DNA of 64,000 bases from Bugula neritina (taxonomy: Eukaryota > Bryozoa > Gymnolaemata > Cheilostomatida > Bugulidae). Location of the stretch: contig OZ037766.1 in NCBI GenBank assembly GCA_964035545.1, positions 29,164,173 to 29,228,172 on the forward strand, in the 5' to 3' direction. Under the pieces are notes generated by a model. The model saw nothing but the letters and a program-made list of their open reading frames with translations. It was not told the origin of the DNA and did not search any database. Shown one piece after another: positions 47,368 through 63,142 of this stretch (within the stretch, counting starts at the first letter, position 1; each line of letters opens with the position of its first letter). The position numbers and the translations under genes are program-made.

Positions 47368-49609
47368 ATGGCATCCAAAGAATCAAAAGATGCCCACAAA
47401 TTACCAAGCACCGAGGGGACTAAGCCCACAGCAAGTGAACTTTCTTCTCAGATTCAATCTACTTCCGCTAGTGAGGTGCCCATGACACCCCACCCACCTG
47501 CTGGTCCTAGAACAAAAGCTAAAAGAAGAGCAAAGGGGAGAGAAAGGAGGTACAAGCCTAAAGCTGTCTCAGAACAGGTTAGTTGACAACACTGTATGAC
47601 TTCTTTACTGCTCAGTTTTCTGTCAAAATGGTTCTTAAAACTGGCTGTGGCCTCACCCAACATTAGCCTATGTTTTACTTCAAATTGCTAAACTGATTTC
47701 AAAAGCTAACTAAAAATATTGAACGTTTTTATGACATCAGTAAAGTATCCTTTCACTAACCAATCAGATCTTACCTGCACATACTTGTTGTAATCACGTG
47801 ATTTTGTAGCAGGCAAGTAACTTCATTGGTAAACTTAATTACTAGCGGGTTATGTAATTTATAATCAGAATCATCTTTTTATATAGGATTGTTAGTAAAC
47901 ATTTTTTGAGTGTTTAGTCTGATCGTATTTAATTACAGTATTGATATAAATCATGCTGCATGATGATTTTTTATTAGAGGTAGCCATGATGCATCTTCCA
48001 GGTTGAAAAGATGGAAATGGAAGGTTCTGGTTCAACTTCTGCTATGCCTACAAAAAATACATCAGCTGACAACTCAGATGCAGAGAGTGGAGATACAATC
48101 ATGACTGATATAGATGATTCTGGCCAAGACAACCTACCAACTAGTCTTTCTGCAAATCCTTCTGCTTTTAAACAAAAAGGAGATGGAAGTTCAGGTTCTG
48201 ATATAAAAGAAGTGTCTACGGCTGAAAACACTCTTTCACTCACAGGTGCTGCCGGGAGTATTGTAAGTTCTGAAAGCTCAAGTCTCTCGAATTTAAGTGA
48301 CTCAAATCCTGCAGTTGTTTTTAAGGCTAACAAGCTTTTTTTTGAAGTTTACTCAAGTGAAGCCCCTGATGGCAGTGAGACAGCTCATAGTCTAATTAGG
48401 AGTCTTATTGCTGCTGTCAGTGGAAGTTTATCTACTGACCTTTCAGTTTTTGAGGCTATATTTAAAAGTAAACGCGAATCAGATTATTTATTTTATGTAA
48501 CTGAACTTCTAGCTAAGGATTGTATTCCAGATAAACCAGAAGCGGTGTTAGTTGATTTACTAACCAACCTTAATAATTTTGTTCATTTTGTGAAAGAAGA
48601 GTATTTAGAAAAAGTGAAAACTCACGCATATTCTGTTGAACACTTCACCAATATGCTGAAAATGCAAGAAGAACTAAGAAGAGTTGAATTAAAGGGCATA
48701 ATGCAAAGCAATTCTTTTCCCAAGAAGGGCATGCTGCTTTTTAATATTGCTACTCAATTTTACTTGCTACTTGTACAAGAAATAGTTTCACTCAAAGACT
48801 TGCCTGATTGTGAAGAGTCAAAGAGTTTCATTAAGGAAGTGACAGATCTTTTAAAGAGTTGCGCAGAATTTGTGTTGGGATCTTTCAACACACACTGGAA
48901 AACCAGACTAGAAGGAATATCTTACGTTTCTATCAGAAAGAAAAGTCTGGTTGACAAAGGCAAGTCACTCAAACGTAAGCATGCTGACTCACAAAAATAT
49001 GAGCTGTCAGCGATAATCAAGGACAACTATTGCTTGACTGGAGAACGGGTCAACTTACACCAAACCGAATGTGACAATGAGTCAATGGAAGCAGAGACTA
49101 ATGACTTACTGATACTCGCTAACTCCTTGAGAGATGATTACATCATTGAAAGAAATACTGAGTTGCAAAAGAGTTTGTACTTTCCAGCTGTGTCTGCAGC
49201 AACTTGGATGAAGGCAGCACTCAAACTTGCAAACCCTTCAGCAACTGAACAAAAAGTGTGTCTAACAGTTTTACACAGACATGCTTTAAAGGCTTTAGAG
49301 CCAAATGGTGAGGCAGATTTTACTTTACAGCCTCAGACTGATCCAGTTGCCTTTTATTTTGAGAAATTCTCCAACCCTGAAGTTTCATTTGATATAAAAA
49401 GAAGTTCTATGGAAGGTCTTCAAGGCTATATAAAGTCCTTGTCTAAAACATCTTACTTGTGTGCCTGTTGTCATGCCGACAGAGAAAATGGAGGGAAGAC
49501 AAATCTTATGGAGATAGCCTGTGTCCCTGAATACATGGTTAATATACTTCGACAAAACAAGTCTAAGTTTATTGAAAAGTCTTGTGCTGTGAATGTAGAT
49601 TCTAGTTAA
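47368..49609 (+). CDS. Orphan family protein 2, two exons, function unknown
   Basis: Exons 47368-47577 and 48002-49609 join in phase (CAG|GTTAGT donor, TTCCAG acceptor) to give 605 aa. Exon 1 (70 aa) is Ser/Thr/Pro-rich and ends in a dense basic cluster (KAKRRAKGRERRYKPK) that could act as a nuclear localisation signal. Residues 71-170 are acidic and Ser/Thr-rich, probably disordered. The rest is homologous to orphan protein 1. It has a helical region at about 175-300, a hydrophobic helix at about 312-332 (LLFNIATQFYLLLVQEIV), the block HWKTRLEGISYVSI with Trp369, and a C-terminal part with LHRHALKALEPNGEA and LMEIACVPEYMV. No signal peptide is seen. AATAAA follows at 49878-49883. A partial copy lies at 42062-42241. 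The family is unknown to me. The gene sits with its paralog between the two AGA copies. Confidence 0.8.
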
Positions 49610-49877
49610 AAATAACATCTCTAGTAACCATGGGTTTTTGTTTATGTTGTTTCTTCTTTTTTCATTTTCTTTATCTAGTTGCACCCTGGCTATTCTTTAA
49701 ATGGAAACTATTATAATGAATGATGTACGAGACTATGTTGTATTATAACCTCAAAGTCTTGAAAACACTGCATCAGTACGTGTACATTTTTATCATTTAC
49801 AGATTACTAAAACAAAAATTGCTTGCTTATTCTCAGTGTTGCTGTTTTTTATAGCAAATTCTAATTCTACTCATTGA

Positions 49878-49883
49878 AATAAA
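49878..49883 (+). terminator. Polyadenylation signal of orphan gene 2
   Basis: AATAAA about 270 bases after the stop codon. Confidence 0.5.
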
Positions 49884-50390
49884 CTTGTAAAGCTTTTCTT
49901 ACAACCCATTAATGCACCTACACCAGGCGTTGTGTTACAGCAGCCAAGCTTACTTAAATAAAGTTTATGCTCTCTATTACCCTATGGAAAGGGATGGCTG
50001 ATTATTAATGAATTCAAAACTACAACAGCCAGTAAACTTGACCACTTTGGAGTGTGGTGGAGTTATCCTCCATAAAATTGGAATGTCAGTTGCGGGAAAT
50101 ACGAATTTTTGAAAGTTGTTAGCAGCGATTCCTACAAGAATGTATACGAAGCCTTGGCTTTTAGTAGGTTTGTATTTTTCAATAGTGTCAAATTGAGACA
50201 ACCGCATTGTTTGCTTTGAGGACAATACCATACGCTTTCCTAGCATTTGTCCCCATAGTAACCAGCCGGAGAGTATTGGCATGAAGCTGCTATTTTAACT
50301 CAGAGTACTAGTACTTACTAATTAGTAAATCATACCGGTTGGAGTTGTTGTTCGATTATTTTGCAGTGTCAATAACCATCTCAAATTAAA
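49884..50390. other. Upstream region of AGA copy B
   Basis: About 500 bases hold the promoter of AGA copy B. A stretch with actcagagtactagtacttac near 50298-50325 resembles the 6-base-period texture. No TATA box in a convincing position was found, and it shows no obvious similarity to the upstream region of copy A. Confidence 0.4.
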
Positions 50391-54580
<4,190 letters not shown>

Positions 54581-56484
54581 ACCTAAGCTGCTTTTAGCCT
54601 CCTGTCCATATACGGCACTTATTGCTGCATTTTTATTTCTTGTAATTGAAACTTTTTATAATTGTGGCAAAATAATATTTATGCAGTTGTATGTTTTTAC
54701 ATTACTGGCTCTTTTTCAGCATTCACACACCGTTTGAAATTCACGAAATATCTTTGCCTTGCCATTTTGACTTGTGGACAGCTGATAACAATTATTTATA
54801 GTTTTGAAACCATTTCTTGTTATATATTCTCACCTTTGCATACGTTACGTATTAGCATGCCATGACTGTTTTGCTACTTATTAGGCAATCATGTATATAT
54901 ATTTGTTGGAATCTCTCTTTTACAGTGATGTACAATTTAATTTATTAATTAAGTTGCAAGCATAATGGTACTGCATGGGCTTTGCTATGCAGTTTTTCTA
55001 TATAATTTTACTGCTTTTAATATTCTTACCAAACACTTCCATTTACAAATAGAATTATAGACTTTAGTAAAGGTTTAAATATCTATATTATGCATTTTGT
55101 TGTTATTATGTTGGTTTATTATTGAATACTGAAAAATTGTACAATGCAGTATAAGGTACACATACTAAAATTATATGCAATCTCAGTATCTATATGACAC
55201 GGCTTGTTTTATTTTTACTGGTATAATTTGCCATTTTGATCCTATCTACTTTAAAGATAATAAATTTATAATTTCTGGTAAAGCATAAGTTAATTTTGTT
55301 TTTATAAACTTTTTAGTTATAGCTAAAAGATGCAATAATTCTTCTTATTTTTTGCATTACTCATCGTGTATAAGTGTAGTTTAGTCATATCAATCAATAC
55401 TAATACCTCTATACTAACTCTTAAAGCATTCATTTGCTTATATGTAGGCCTATACACACGCCTAGCCAGCTGGAAATAAGCATCAATATCCACACATATT
55501 TGGTGTCACGCGGTTAGTTATGTGTAATTTATGCAAAATAAGCTTTCTGTGAAAAATACCAAATATTGCTATCAGTGCTCTTGAATTGGCTGCAAAAATA
55601 ATGAGTTTACTGCAGGTAATCAAGGTTGAGTTGAATTAGCAATTGGCTAGTAGGAAGTTACAATACACTATAAACATTCGAGAGAGGTGGGAATTCCCAA
55701 ACATTAAAATGAGTTTTTGAGAGTTATCACTCCTTATTTCTGCAGAATGTCAATGCTGTTGCTGACCAACTGTTGTGCACTACCTTATGTGTAACATTTT
55801 ACATAACTTGGGTATTGGTTACGTTTGGTTTGAAAATTAACTAAATTTGGTGCATAGCTTACTTCATTTAGCGAGCAAACAACTTCTCATGTTACAGACA
55901 TTCATTACTATTGCTATAATTTTAAAAACTGTACTCCTATTATGATGCTAAAACCTCTTTCCACTACGTGACCCTAAGCAAGTTGACTGAAAACTACAGC
56001 AGCAGCAATAAGATAAAATATCACAATATTTTATACAATCTGTTAGACTCATTATAAGACTGCAATGAGATCAGTACTTTACCACTTAATAGCCTACTAT
56101 ATATTGTTCAATAATTTATAGACTTTATGCTACTTTGAAGACACTGCTTTATTAGTTGGAAGCGCACCATCTTAATAGATATGCTATTCTCATCAAAAGT
56201 AATTTTTTTCATTTGTAACTTGTGTGTGTTCTACAGTCAATTCTCCTTCTATTATTCGTTATTAATCTGCTGACTTTAGTTTCAGGATTTGACTGTAATA
56301 CTGGTAAAACTCATTGAACCATGACGGGTTCATTACTCGTTAGCGTACAGTCAGCTGCTGAACGGTACCCACCAATGTTATAATTGTGGTTTTTAGGTCG
56401 TCAAATAGTATGCCAGCGAACAGTCAACTGATGATAAGTTACTGGCACTAGTACTTTCCTGCGACAGTACCACTCAACAGAAAG
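54581..56484. other. 3' flank of AGA copy B and intergenic region
   Basis: AATAAA at 55259-55264 is a possible end of the AGA-B transcript. No supportable gene was found on either strand. Confidence 0.5.
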
Positions 56485-56518
56485 GAAGCGCCTGTTGTCA
56501 ACATTTCTGGTTCCGTGG
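56485..56518 (+). other. Probable non-coding first exon (end) of the zinc-finger gene
   Basis: A consensus donor GTG|GTAAGTATATTGG at 56519 is followed directly by a 6-base-period tract, the arrangement seen after the first donors of HSPA4, PLK4 and GSR. An acceptor (ttacaag) immediately precedes the ATG at 57116. I infer a leader exon ending at 56518; its 5' end is not visible. Confidence 0.4.
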
Positions 56519-56529
56519 TAAGTATATTG

Positions 56530-56960
56530 GCAACGCTTCTATTATACTTATAGTAATAGTATTAGTTATTACTCCTAGTTTTTCGCTTATGAAATGGTTC
56601 TTTTTAAGTATAATAAGTAACAAGCCATTCAGTTTCACTGTGTATATAATAATTATTTAGGTTTTAAAATCACCCATTGGCTATTGAATTTCCAAATTGA
56701 CTCAAATCCCAAGGTAAAAGATAAATTTCTACTGATCAGTACTCCAAGTCCCTAACAGTAACTCATGAGTCTTGTTTGTTTGGGATGCTTTGAATTTAGC
56801 TGAAAACCCATTACATGTACTATTTGTACTGTGTCTATAAGTATAAGCCATAGTAATAGTTATACTTAGTCTTATAGTTATTGCTTTTGCCATTGGTAAT
56901 ACTAATGCTAATAAGTAATGTCTAATGTCAATCCTAAATATGATAGTATAGGCATAGAGA
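56530..56960 (+). repeat. Degenerate 6-base-period tract, first intron of the zinc-finger gene
   Basis: Two blocks can be read in hexamers. Block 56536-56585 reads TTATAC, TTATAG, TAATAG, TATTAG, TTATTA. Block 56825-56960 reads ATAAGT, ATAAGC, CATAGT, AATAGT, TATACT, TAGTCT, TATAGT, TATTGC, then TAATAC, TAATGC. Between them the sequence is ordinary. Confidence 0.6.
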
Positions 56961-57115
56961 CTCATGATGGCTGAACTTGACTTACTTTTACTTTTTGCAC
57001 AGGATTTTTCTTAGTTGCTCAGACATCAGCACAGATATGCTCAACTTAGAGAAAGCAGAAATACAGGCCATTATTATTATATGTTTATTAGCTATGTAAC
57101 TTCTATATTTACAAG

Positions 57116-59895
57116 ATGGACATGGAACTACCTCTCTACCAGTCCACAGGCTATATTGGGTTCACCTATCTGTATCACCAGGCATCCAAACAGTTCGTCC
57201 TCAATTGGATTGGAGAGACACAACTTGATCAGAATATTAAGCTCAAAATACAAAAATATCTTTCCACCATCTTCCATGGTGAGTCATTTTACAACTGTCT
57301 GACACATTCTTTCAGGTTATTTGTCTGTAAAACCCCAGTAAGCTTATAAATAACTTCAGCTTAATAAACAACCACCCAAGGAGTCCTAACTCTATGCTCA
57401 GGGTAGAATAGTCTTTAGTAACTGCATTATAAGAAAGGCTGTAAGTGTGGAGATATTGGAATTAGACTTTAATAGAATAAATATCCTGCTCAAAACAACA
57501 ATTGTAACTGTACGATATTTGAATGGAGTTGATGAAAAAAATTATAATAGTATAATATTATACTGTCTTAAAAAGCTGTTTTTAAAAGGAAAAATTTTGT
57601 TATTTGAACTCTCATCCTAAAAATTTATTTTCCCGAAATTTCGTAAACATAGATTTAATTTCTTGCACAAAGTTAAGAAATTCCAATCTTACTGATTGTT
57701 TCTGAAAATATTTTTGTTGATTTGATACATGGTTAGTACTTTAAAATAAAATTACTTTTAATTTAGCATACCCTAAAAGTTAAAAATTATCTAGATAATT
57801 TTGGGATTTGATTTGCACAAATTCTCACCACATATATAGAAATGTACTCAACATTTTCAAGTTCAGCTGTGCAGGATCAACAAGTTGACTTGATTCGACT
57901 TGAATTTTAAGTATGCTAATCAGCATGCACTTTACATTGTTTTACTCTCACTCCACTTTACTGCTACCTACATGCTGCTAGTACTTGAACTAATTTACTG
58001 CTTGGTAACTCTTTTTATTACACTTGAAGAGATTCTTGCTGTTGGTATCCTAATTATAATATTTGACCTTTGTCGTAGGTCATGAAGTGAGGTCGTCTTT
58101 AAATTCTTTTGAGACTAAAGATAGTCATTACTCATCTCTGATAGGGAGAGGTAACTCCTACTCAAATTCCGGAGTTGATGCAGGTAAAGTTAAAATGGCC
58201 ATCATTCTGTGGAATAGTATAACCTTTTTTAGAATTTTTTAGTTTTTTAACTTTCTTGATAAAATTTATGTGTTTTCTTTAGACTTTTAAATTTTTTTTT
58301 CTAAAAAATTGGCTTTGTTGACTGGTGTTGTAGATGAGCTTCACAAAGCTGATAGAGCATGCAAGTGCTTAATCTACTAAATATGCTATTAATTTTTACT
58401 TTTAGGTCCGCTGTCGCTTCCTACTCAATTCAACACCACAAGAAATAGTCTGCTAGTTTCGAAATTAAATCCTAATTCTAAACTGAAACAGTCTGCAAAC
58501 TTAAAGATGGCAAATAAAGTATCAGAAGAGTGCCAAGAACTTATATCAAACTTAGCCAATCAGTTTACAGAGAACCAAAATGTTTGCTCAATTTGTCAAT
58601 ATAAAGGCTTGTGCCATAGTGAAATGTCGAAACACGTAAGGCAGCATTTTGTCGATGCCGCGTGTACTTGTGGCTATAGCAGTAGTAGCCACAGTGTCGT
58701 GTCTCAACACATTCAACAATCACACCATCCTCCAAAAATTTATGAAATAGACAGGAAAGTAAACAATCCAATATGGCCGTCAAAACCTCTCTCGTTCAAC
58801 AATGATACTCCAATTTCTAGTGCTCAAAGATCACTGGGTGAAGTAAACGTGTCTGACAATGCAGATGCAGAAGTCACGGTATCTTCTGCACTTCCCATAA
58901 GTCACACTAGTCCCCTGGAAACTTTAACTCATGTGACTCTGAAGTCCCGAAAAGGTCGGCGAAAACAATCCACTCCTCTAAAAGTGGTTATCAAGAAGCG
59001 AAGTCGCCATGCCAACACCATCTCATGGATTTCAGATGATACGAATCTGCAAATCAAAAGTGCAACAAATGAAAGTAAAGCAAATGGTAACGTTTGTCCA
59101 ATTTGTCACCGAAAAGCTGCTACTTCCAGTGGCATAATTCGACACATCAGACAGCACTTCATCAAGACGTTTTGTCAGTGTGGATACGACAGTTTCTGCA
59201 GGGATATGGTCGTCAAGCATGTCCAGCGACTCAAGCACCCCAAGTCTATTTATGAAGTTGATGAGATACTTTATCCTTCTTGGGCCATAAGCGTCGGACT
59301 AAAAGACCCTCCTGAGTTCGGAAAGCATGTGTTTGGAAAGTGTAAAACAGGAAATGCAGCTTTAAACTTGAAGTTTGAGTCTCCTACACAATTAAATAAA
59401 AGTATTGATTCGGATTTGTCAGCTTTTTCTTCTTCTTTGATTCGTGATGTGTCCAGGTCTACTAATGGTTTTTCTGATAACTTGGAAGATAGCGTTTCTA
59501 GCTCAGGTATTACACATTCTATACTTTCTCCAATGTTCTACTGAATGCAGTATCATATATTTCTTTTTAAAAATATGGTAGAAAATATTATTTTAGCTAT
59601 ATTACCACCACAACCCTAACAGGCTTGAATGTTTTACAGATTTCCTGGTAACAAATGGTAAGGATTCAACAACATGTGTTGCGAGTAATGAAATGGCATT
59701 TCCTACTCGCGTAGAGGCTGCGAGTAACTGTTGAAAAGGTGAAGGAATAATTATTCTAACTTTTTACCGTGTCTACTATTTTCTACAGAGATTCTTCATT
59801 AATTCAATTTTTAACTGTTGTAAATTTATGCAGAGCTAACTGATGAGCACAACAAATTCAAGCTTGAAAAAAACAAGTTTAAATTTGGCATATGA
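57116..59895 (+). CDS. Zinc-finger protein with four C2H2-like fingers and an unrecognised N-terminal module
   Basis: Exons 57116-57278, 58079-58183 and 58406 onward are in phase. Read through, exon 3 stops at 59544 (468 aa). An alternative uses a donor at 59507, an 18-base microexon 59640-59657 and a last exon 59834-59895 (482 aa). AATAAA at 59945-59950 suits the longer form. Residues 10-54 hold the module GYIGFTYLYH...NWIGE...KYLSTIF, shared with the gene at 63143. Two duplicated units follow at about 150-205 and 318-375. Each has a classical C-x2-C-x12-H-x3-H finger (CSIC...KHVRQH, CPIC...RHIRQH), then a C-x-C-x12-H finger beginning CTCGY or CQCGY, and a closing KIYEID or SIYEVD motif. A basic segment (KSRKGRRKQSTPLKVVIKKRSR) between the units could be a nuclear signal. 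DNA binding is likely but unproven. The family is unknown to me. Confidence 0.75.
59681..59710 (+). other. Intronic or 3' UTR hairpin
   Basis: The sequence gcgagta...tactcgc with an inner gaaat/atttc pair folds into a stem of about 12 base pairs with a small bulge and a 3-base loop. The word gcgagtaa recurs 40 bases on. Its function is unknown. Confidence 0.55.
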
Positions 59896-59944
59896 AAGAG
59901 TTGCTTAACAAAGTGTATCTACTCATGTGTTAAATTGTTGAGTT

Positions 59945-59950
59945 AATAAA
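59945..59950 (+). terminator. Polyadenylation signal of the zinc-finger gene
   Basis: AATAAA 50 bases after the stop codon of the spliced model and 400 bases after that of the read-through model. Confidence 0.5.
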
Positions 59951-61780
59951 TCGTATAGTTTGAATAATAAGTTTTAAAATCCTTGTTGCATAAGCAACTT
60001 TGTTACTGTAGTAACTGAATGAATCTGTTCAAACAAAAAATTATTGAGAAAGGTAAAAGTAATGGTGTCCAATTAAAATTGGTTTTACACAAATTTAAAA
60101 GCATTCTGCTGTGTTGTTCGACACAATTCTTAAAATTTATGAAGAAATCCACAACTGCCTACATCAAAAATACCTGAGTAATTGTAAACGTTTCTAACTT
60201 ATTAGAAAATAAGGCAATAGTGGGATATATTTTCCAAAGTAGATGATGTGTTGGAACTACATCATATGTAACAATGCATTTCTAGCTGCATGAATAACCT
60301 TTACAAAGATCTCAACAGGTAGATATCATCAAATTGGATGGATAAAATTTCACCCAACCAGGCTATTTGCTTTCCGCTAGAAATTAGGCTATATGTATCA
60401 CATCTGCTGTGCCCACTTGCAGTCTCTGACTGTTGAATACTATCAGGTTTCACAGTAATTACTTCAACAGAATAATTTTTACAACTCATCAATGTTTATA
60501 TAATTTTAGTCTTGCTATTTTTAGACATCAACGTTAACAAAAGAAGACCTGAAATCAGAAAAGGAGTAACGGACACTGTTGATGATCAATTTACAGCACA
60601 CTGAGCTATTAAAACAAATAATACAAGTTTGTTTAAGGTATTGCTTGTTTTCAATGAAAAGTTTATATTATATTTCAAGTATTTTCTATAAATATTACAT
60701 TATTTCTAAATTCTCATCAACTTTATACTTATACTCTATATATACTTCTCAATCATTCATCTTTTGCATTTGCCTTTGAAGGAAACTTATATACAATAAT
60801 TAGAAGCATGTCTTATGACGAAATTTGCTAAAATTTTGATACAGCTTTTTAATTATATTATCTTCCAATTTTTATATGATTTTGTTTCATTTTTGGTTTA
60901 TAATGTTATAACTAATATATGGAAAATGACTTTTTGTAAATTTTACCATAATTACTTTTTATTTCCTTGTCTTTGTTGCATATGATCTTGCATAGGTGCT
61001 TGCTTAACAATAATCGTTTATAGTTTTCTAAATTACATAACATGAAATTTATACTGTTATTACTTGCATAATACATCATTACCAGTCTTTTGAAGATCAC
61101 ATAATTGTGAAATATGCAAGATTGACATAAAATATGTTTTTTTTTATTACTCTATATACATATTCTATTAGCATAGTAGCTATATTATTATAATGACAGT
61201 AAACTATTATAGAAAGGAGTTATGTCATTGGTGTACTAATAATGGTGCTAATAAAGCAGATGGCAGACTGTAAGTGATATGTTTACTAAATATCTTCATA
61301 GCTCTGCTTTTACATCGTAAAAGATAGATGTAATTTAATGAATATTCTTTTTGATATCAAGTACTCACAGTGTGGCTCTAGCTATGCGATAGTAGTACCA
61401 ATTCACATATGGAGAAGATAACTACGACTTTATGTACAAGCGAAACTTTCTGAACTGGTTTTATTGGAACCGATATAATTTCCTTTTGCCAAAATTTTAA
61501 AATGAGCTTTTAGGAGTGGCTAACAATTCCGCACTTTCCAACTACTATCTCACAGCTTGGGTTCTCAGCTCACAGGCACTAGGAGGAATGGATGTGTGTC
61601 ACAAGTTCTCAAAATGAATGCGATGTTAATAATTTATCATTAATTATTGTTAATCCAGCAGTTGTGAACCGAGGGAAGAAAAGTTATAGTTTCAACAATT
61701 GTTAAGCAAACGTAAACTGAGACCCATAAAATGAAATGACAGAAATTATATCAATGTGAATCAGAAATGTCTTATCATCT
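59951..61780. other. Intergenic region
   Basis: AT-rich, with no supportable gene. A possible acceptor (tttttagacatcaac) near 60524 opens a short frame TSTLTKEDLKSEKE that stops quickly. It has no partner exon that I can support. Confidence 0.4.
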
Positions 61781-62600
61781 ATCACATTTACTATGACTAT
61801 GAGTATGACTATGCAAACACACTTCAGACTGAAAGTGAAACGCTAACAGTAACACTAACAGAATCATTTAAATTATTTAAGTGATTAATCATTATGGTTA
61901 TCTGGTTATGACCATAATAATTTGATTTTATTATACTATTAGTACTAGTACTGGTACTACCAGACTACTAGTACTACTCGTACTCATAGTCATGCTGGTA
62001 TTCACTTTTAGTTTTACTATTATTTTCGTTTTGGCAGTCTCATAAGTACGTTTGTTTTTATTTAAACTTAATGATAAAACAAAATTTTTAACATAATTGT
62101 CGCAATCTAAATGTCGAAGTCAGTGTCACTGTGAGTGTAAATGTTATACTTCCTAAAATTAAAGGTCAATCTGGAATGAAAGTTGGTGCCGGTAACAGTA
62201 ACTCTAATTATAATGATTATTTATTATTAAACTAATATCAAAGTTGATCACTTGAATTTTGCTTTGCTATATACAATGAAGTATTATAAAAAACCTACTG
62301 GCTGTTACACTACTTTGTACTAAAATTATGATGTAGCTGCAGTAAAGTCAAAGAGTCTTGGAACTTTTCAATTGATGTGCCAAAATAGAACGATCTAAAA
62401 CAACATTAATAATGATGAAAATATTCATTATCATTTTGATTGTTATTATCATTGTGATATTCTCACTTTCTATTATTTGATAATTTATTTGTGTAAACTC
62501 GGTATTGAATTTTATGATTATAATATAAACATAGTTATAAAAATAACATAACTAAGTTAAATGATAGTCAAAGTGATTGTGACTATTTCCATTCACTTTT
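61780..62600 (+). repeat. Degenerate 6-base-period tract upstream of the last gene
   Basis: This is the clearest tract in the window. Around 61787-61865 it reads CATTTA, CTATGA, CTATGA, GTATGA, CTATGC, then AAGTGA, AACGCT, AACAGT, AACACT, AACAGA. Around 62110-62150 it reads GTCGAA, GTCAGT, GTCACT, GTGAGT, GTAAAT. Around 62430-62480 it reads ATTATC, ATTTTG, ATTGTT, ATTATC, ATTGTG. It lies 0.5-1.3 kb before the start codon at 63143, probably in the leader intron. Confidence 0.65.
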
Positions 62601-63142
62601 CTACAGTAAATTACCAATACATAGATACATCAGCCACCATATTTGGTTTTATACTAAGTTGAATGGTTGTTTAAGTCAATTCATTAGTTCAAATAACAGT
62701 GTTATAAATTATTCCCTAGACTAAGCTAAAATTATTTAGATTTAGTCATTTGATTGAATAATATTTTGTTACAATAAGAAGTTGCAAATTTTATTGGACA
62801 GTTTGTATTTTGTTTAATTATGCAGGAAATATAGTATATTTGCATATCAAGTTATTTATCTTTTTCTTGATATAATTAATGCATATAATTATTTAGAGTT
62901 ATCAACAATTTTTTTTTTGCAGTATACATAATATTTGAGATGCGAGAAATGATTCAATTGAAGTGGGTAGTTTCAATTTGCCCATTGGAGAGCTGAATCA
63001 AACTACCAATGAACCTTCAGCATTGTGTTACCCATATTCCTTAGATGAGTTGATTGTTCCAATTTGTATTGTTTCTAATTAGACTAGGAGCAAAGTAATG
63101 ATTGATGACAAACAAGTTGATTAAAATTATTGATTACAGATA

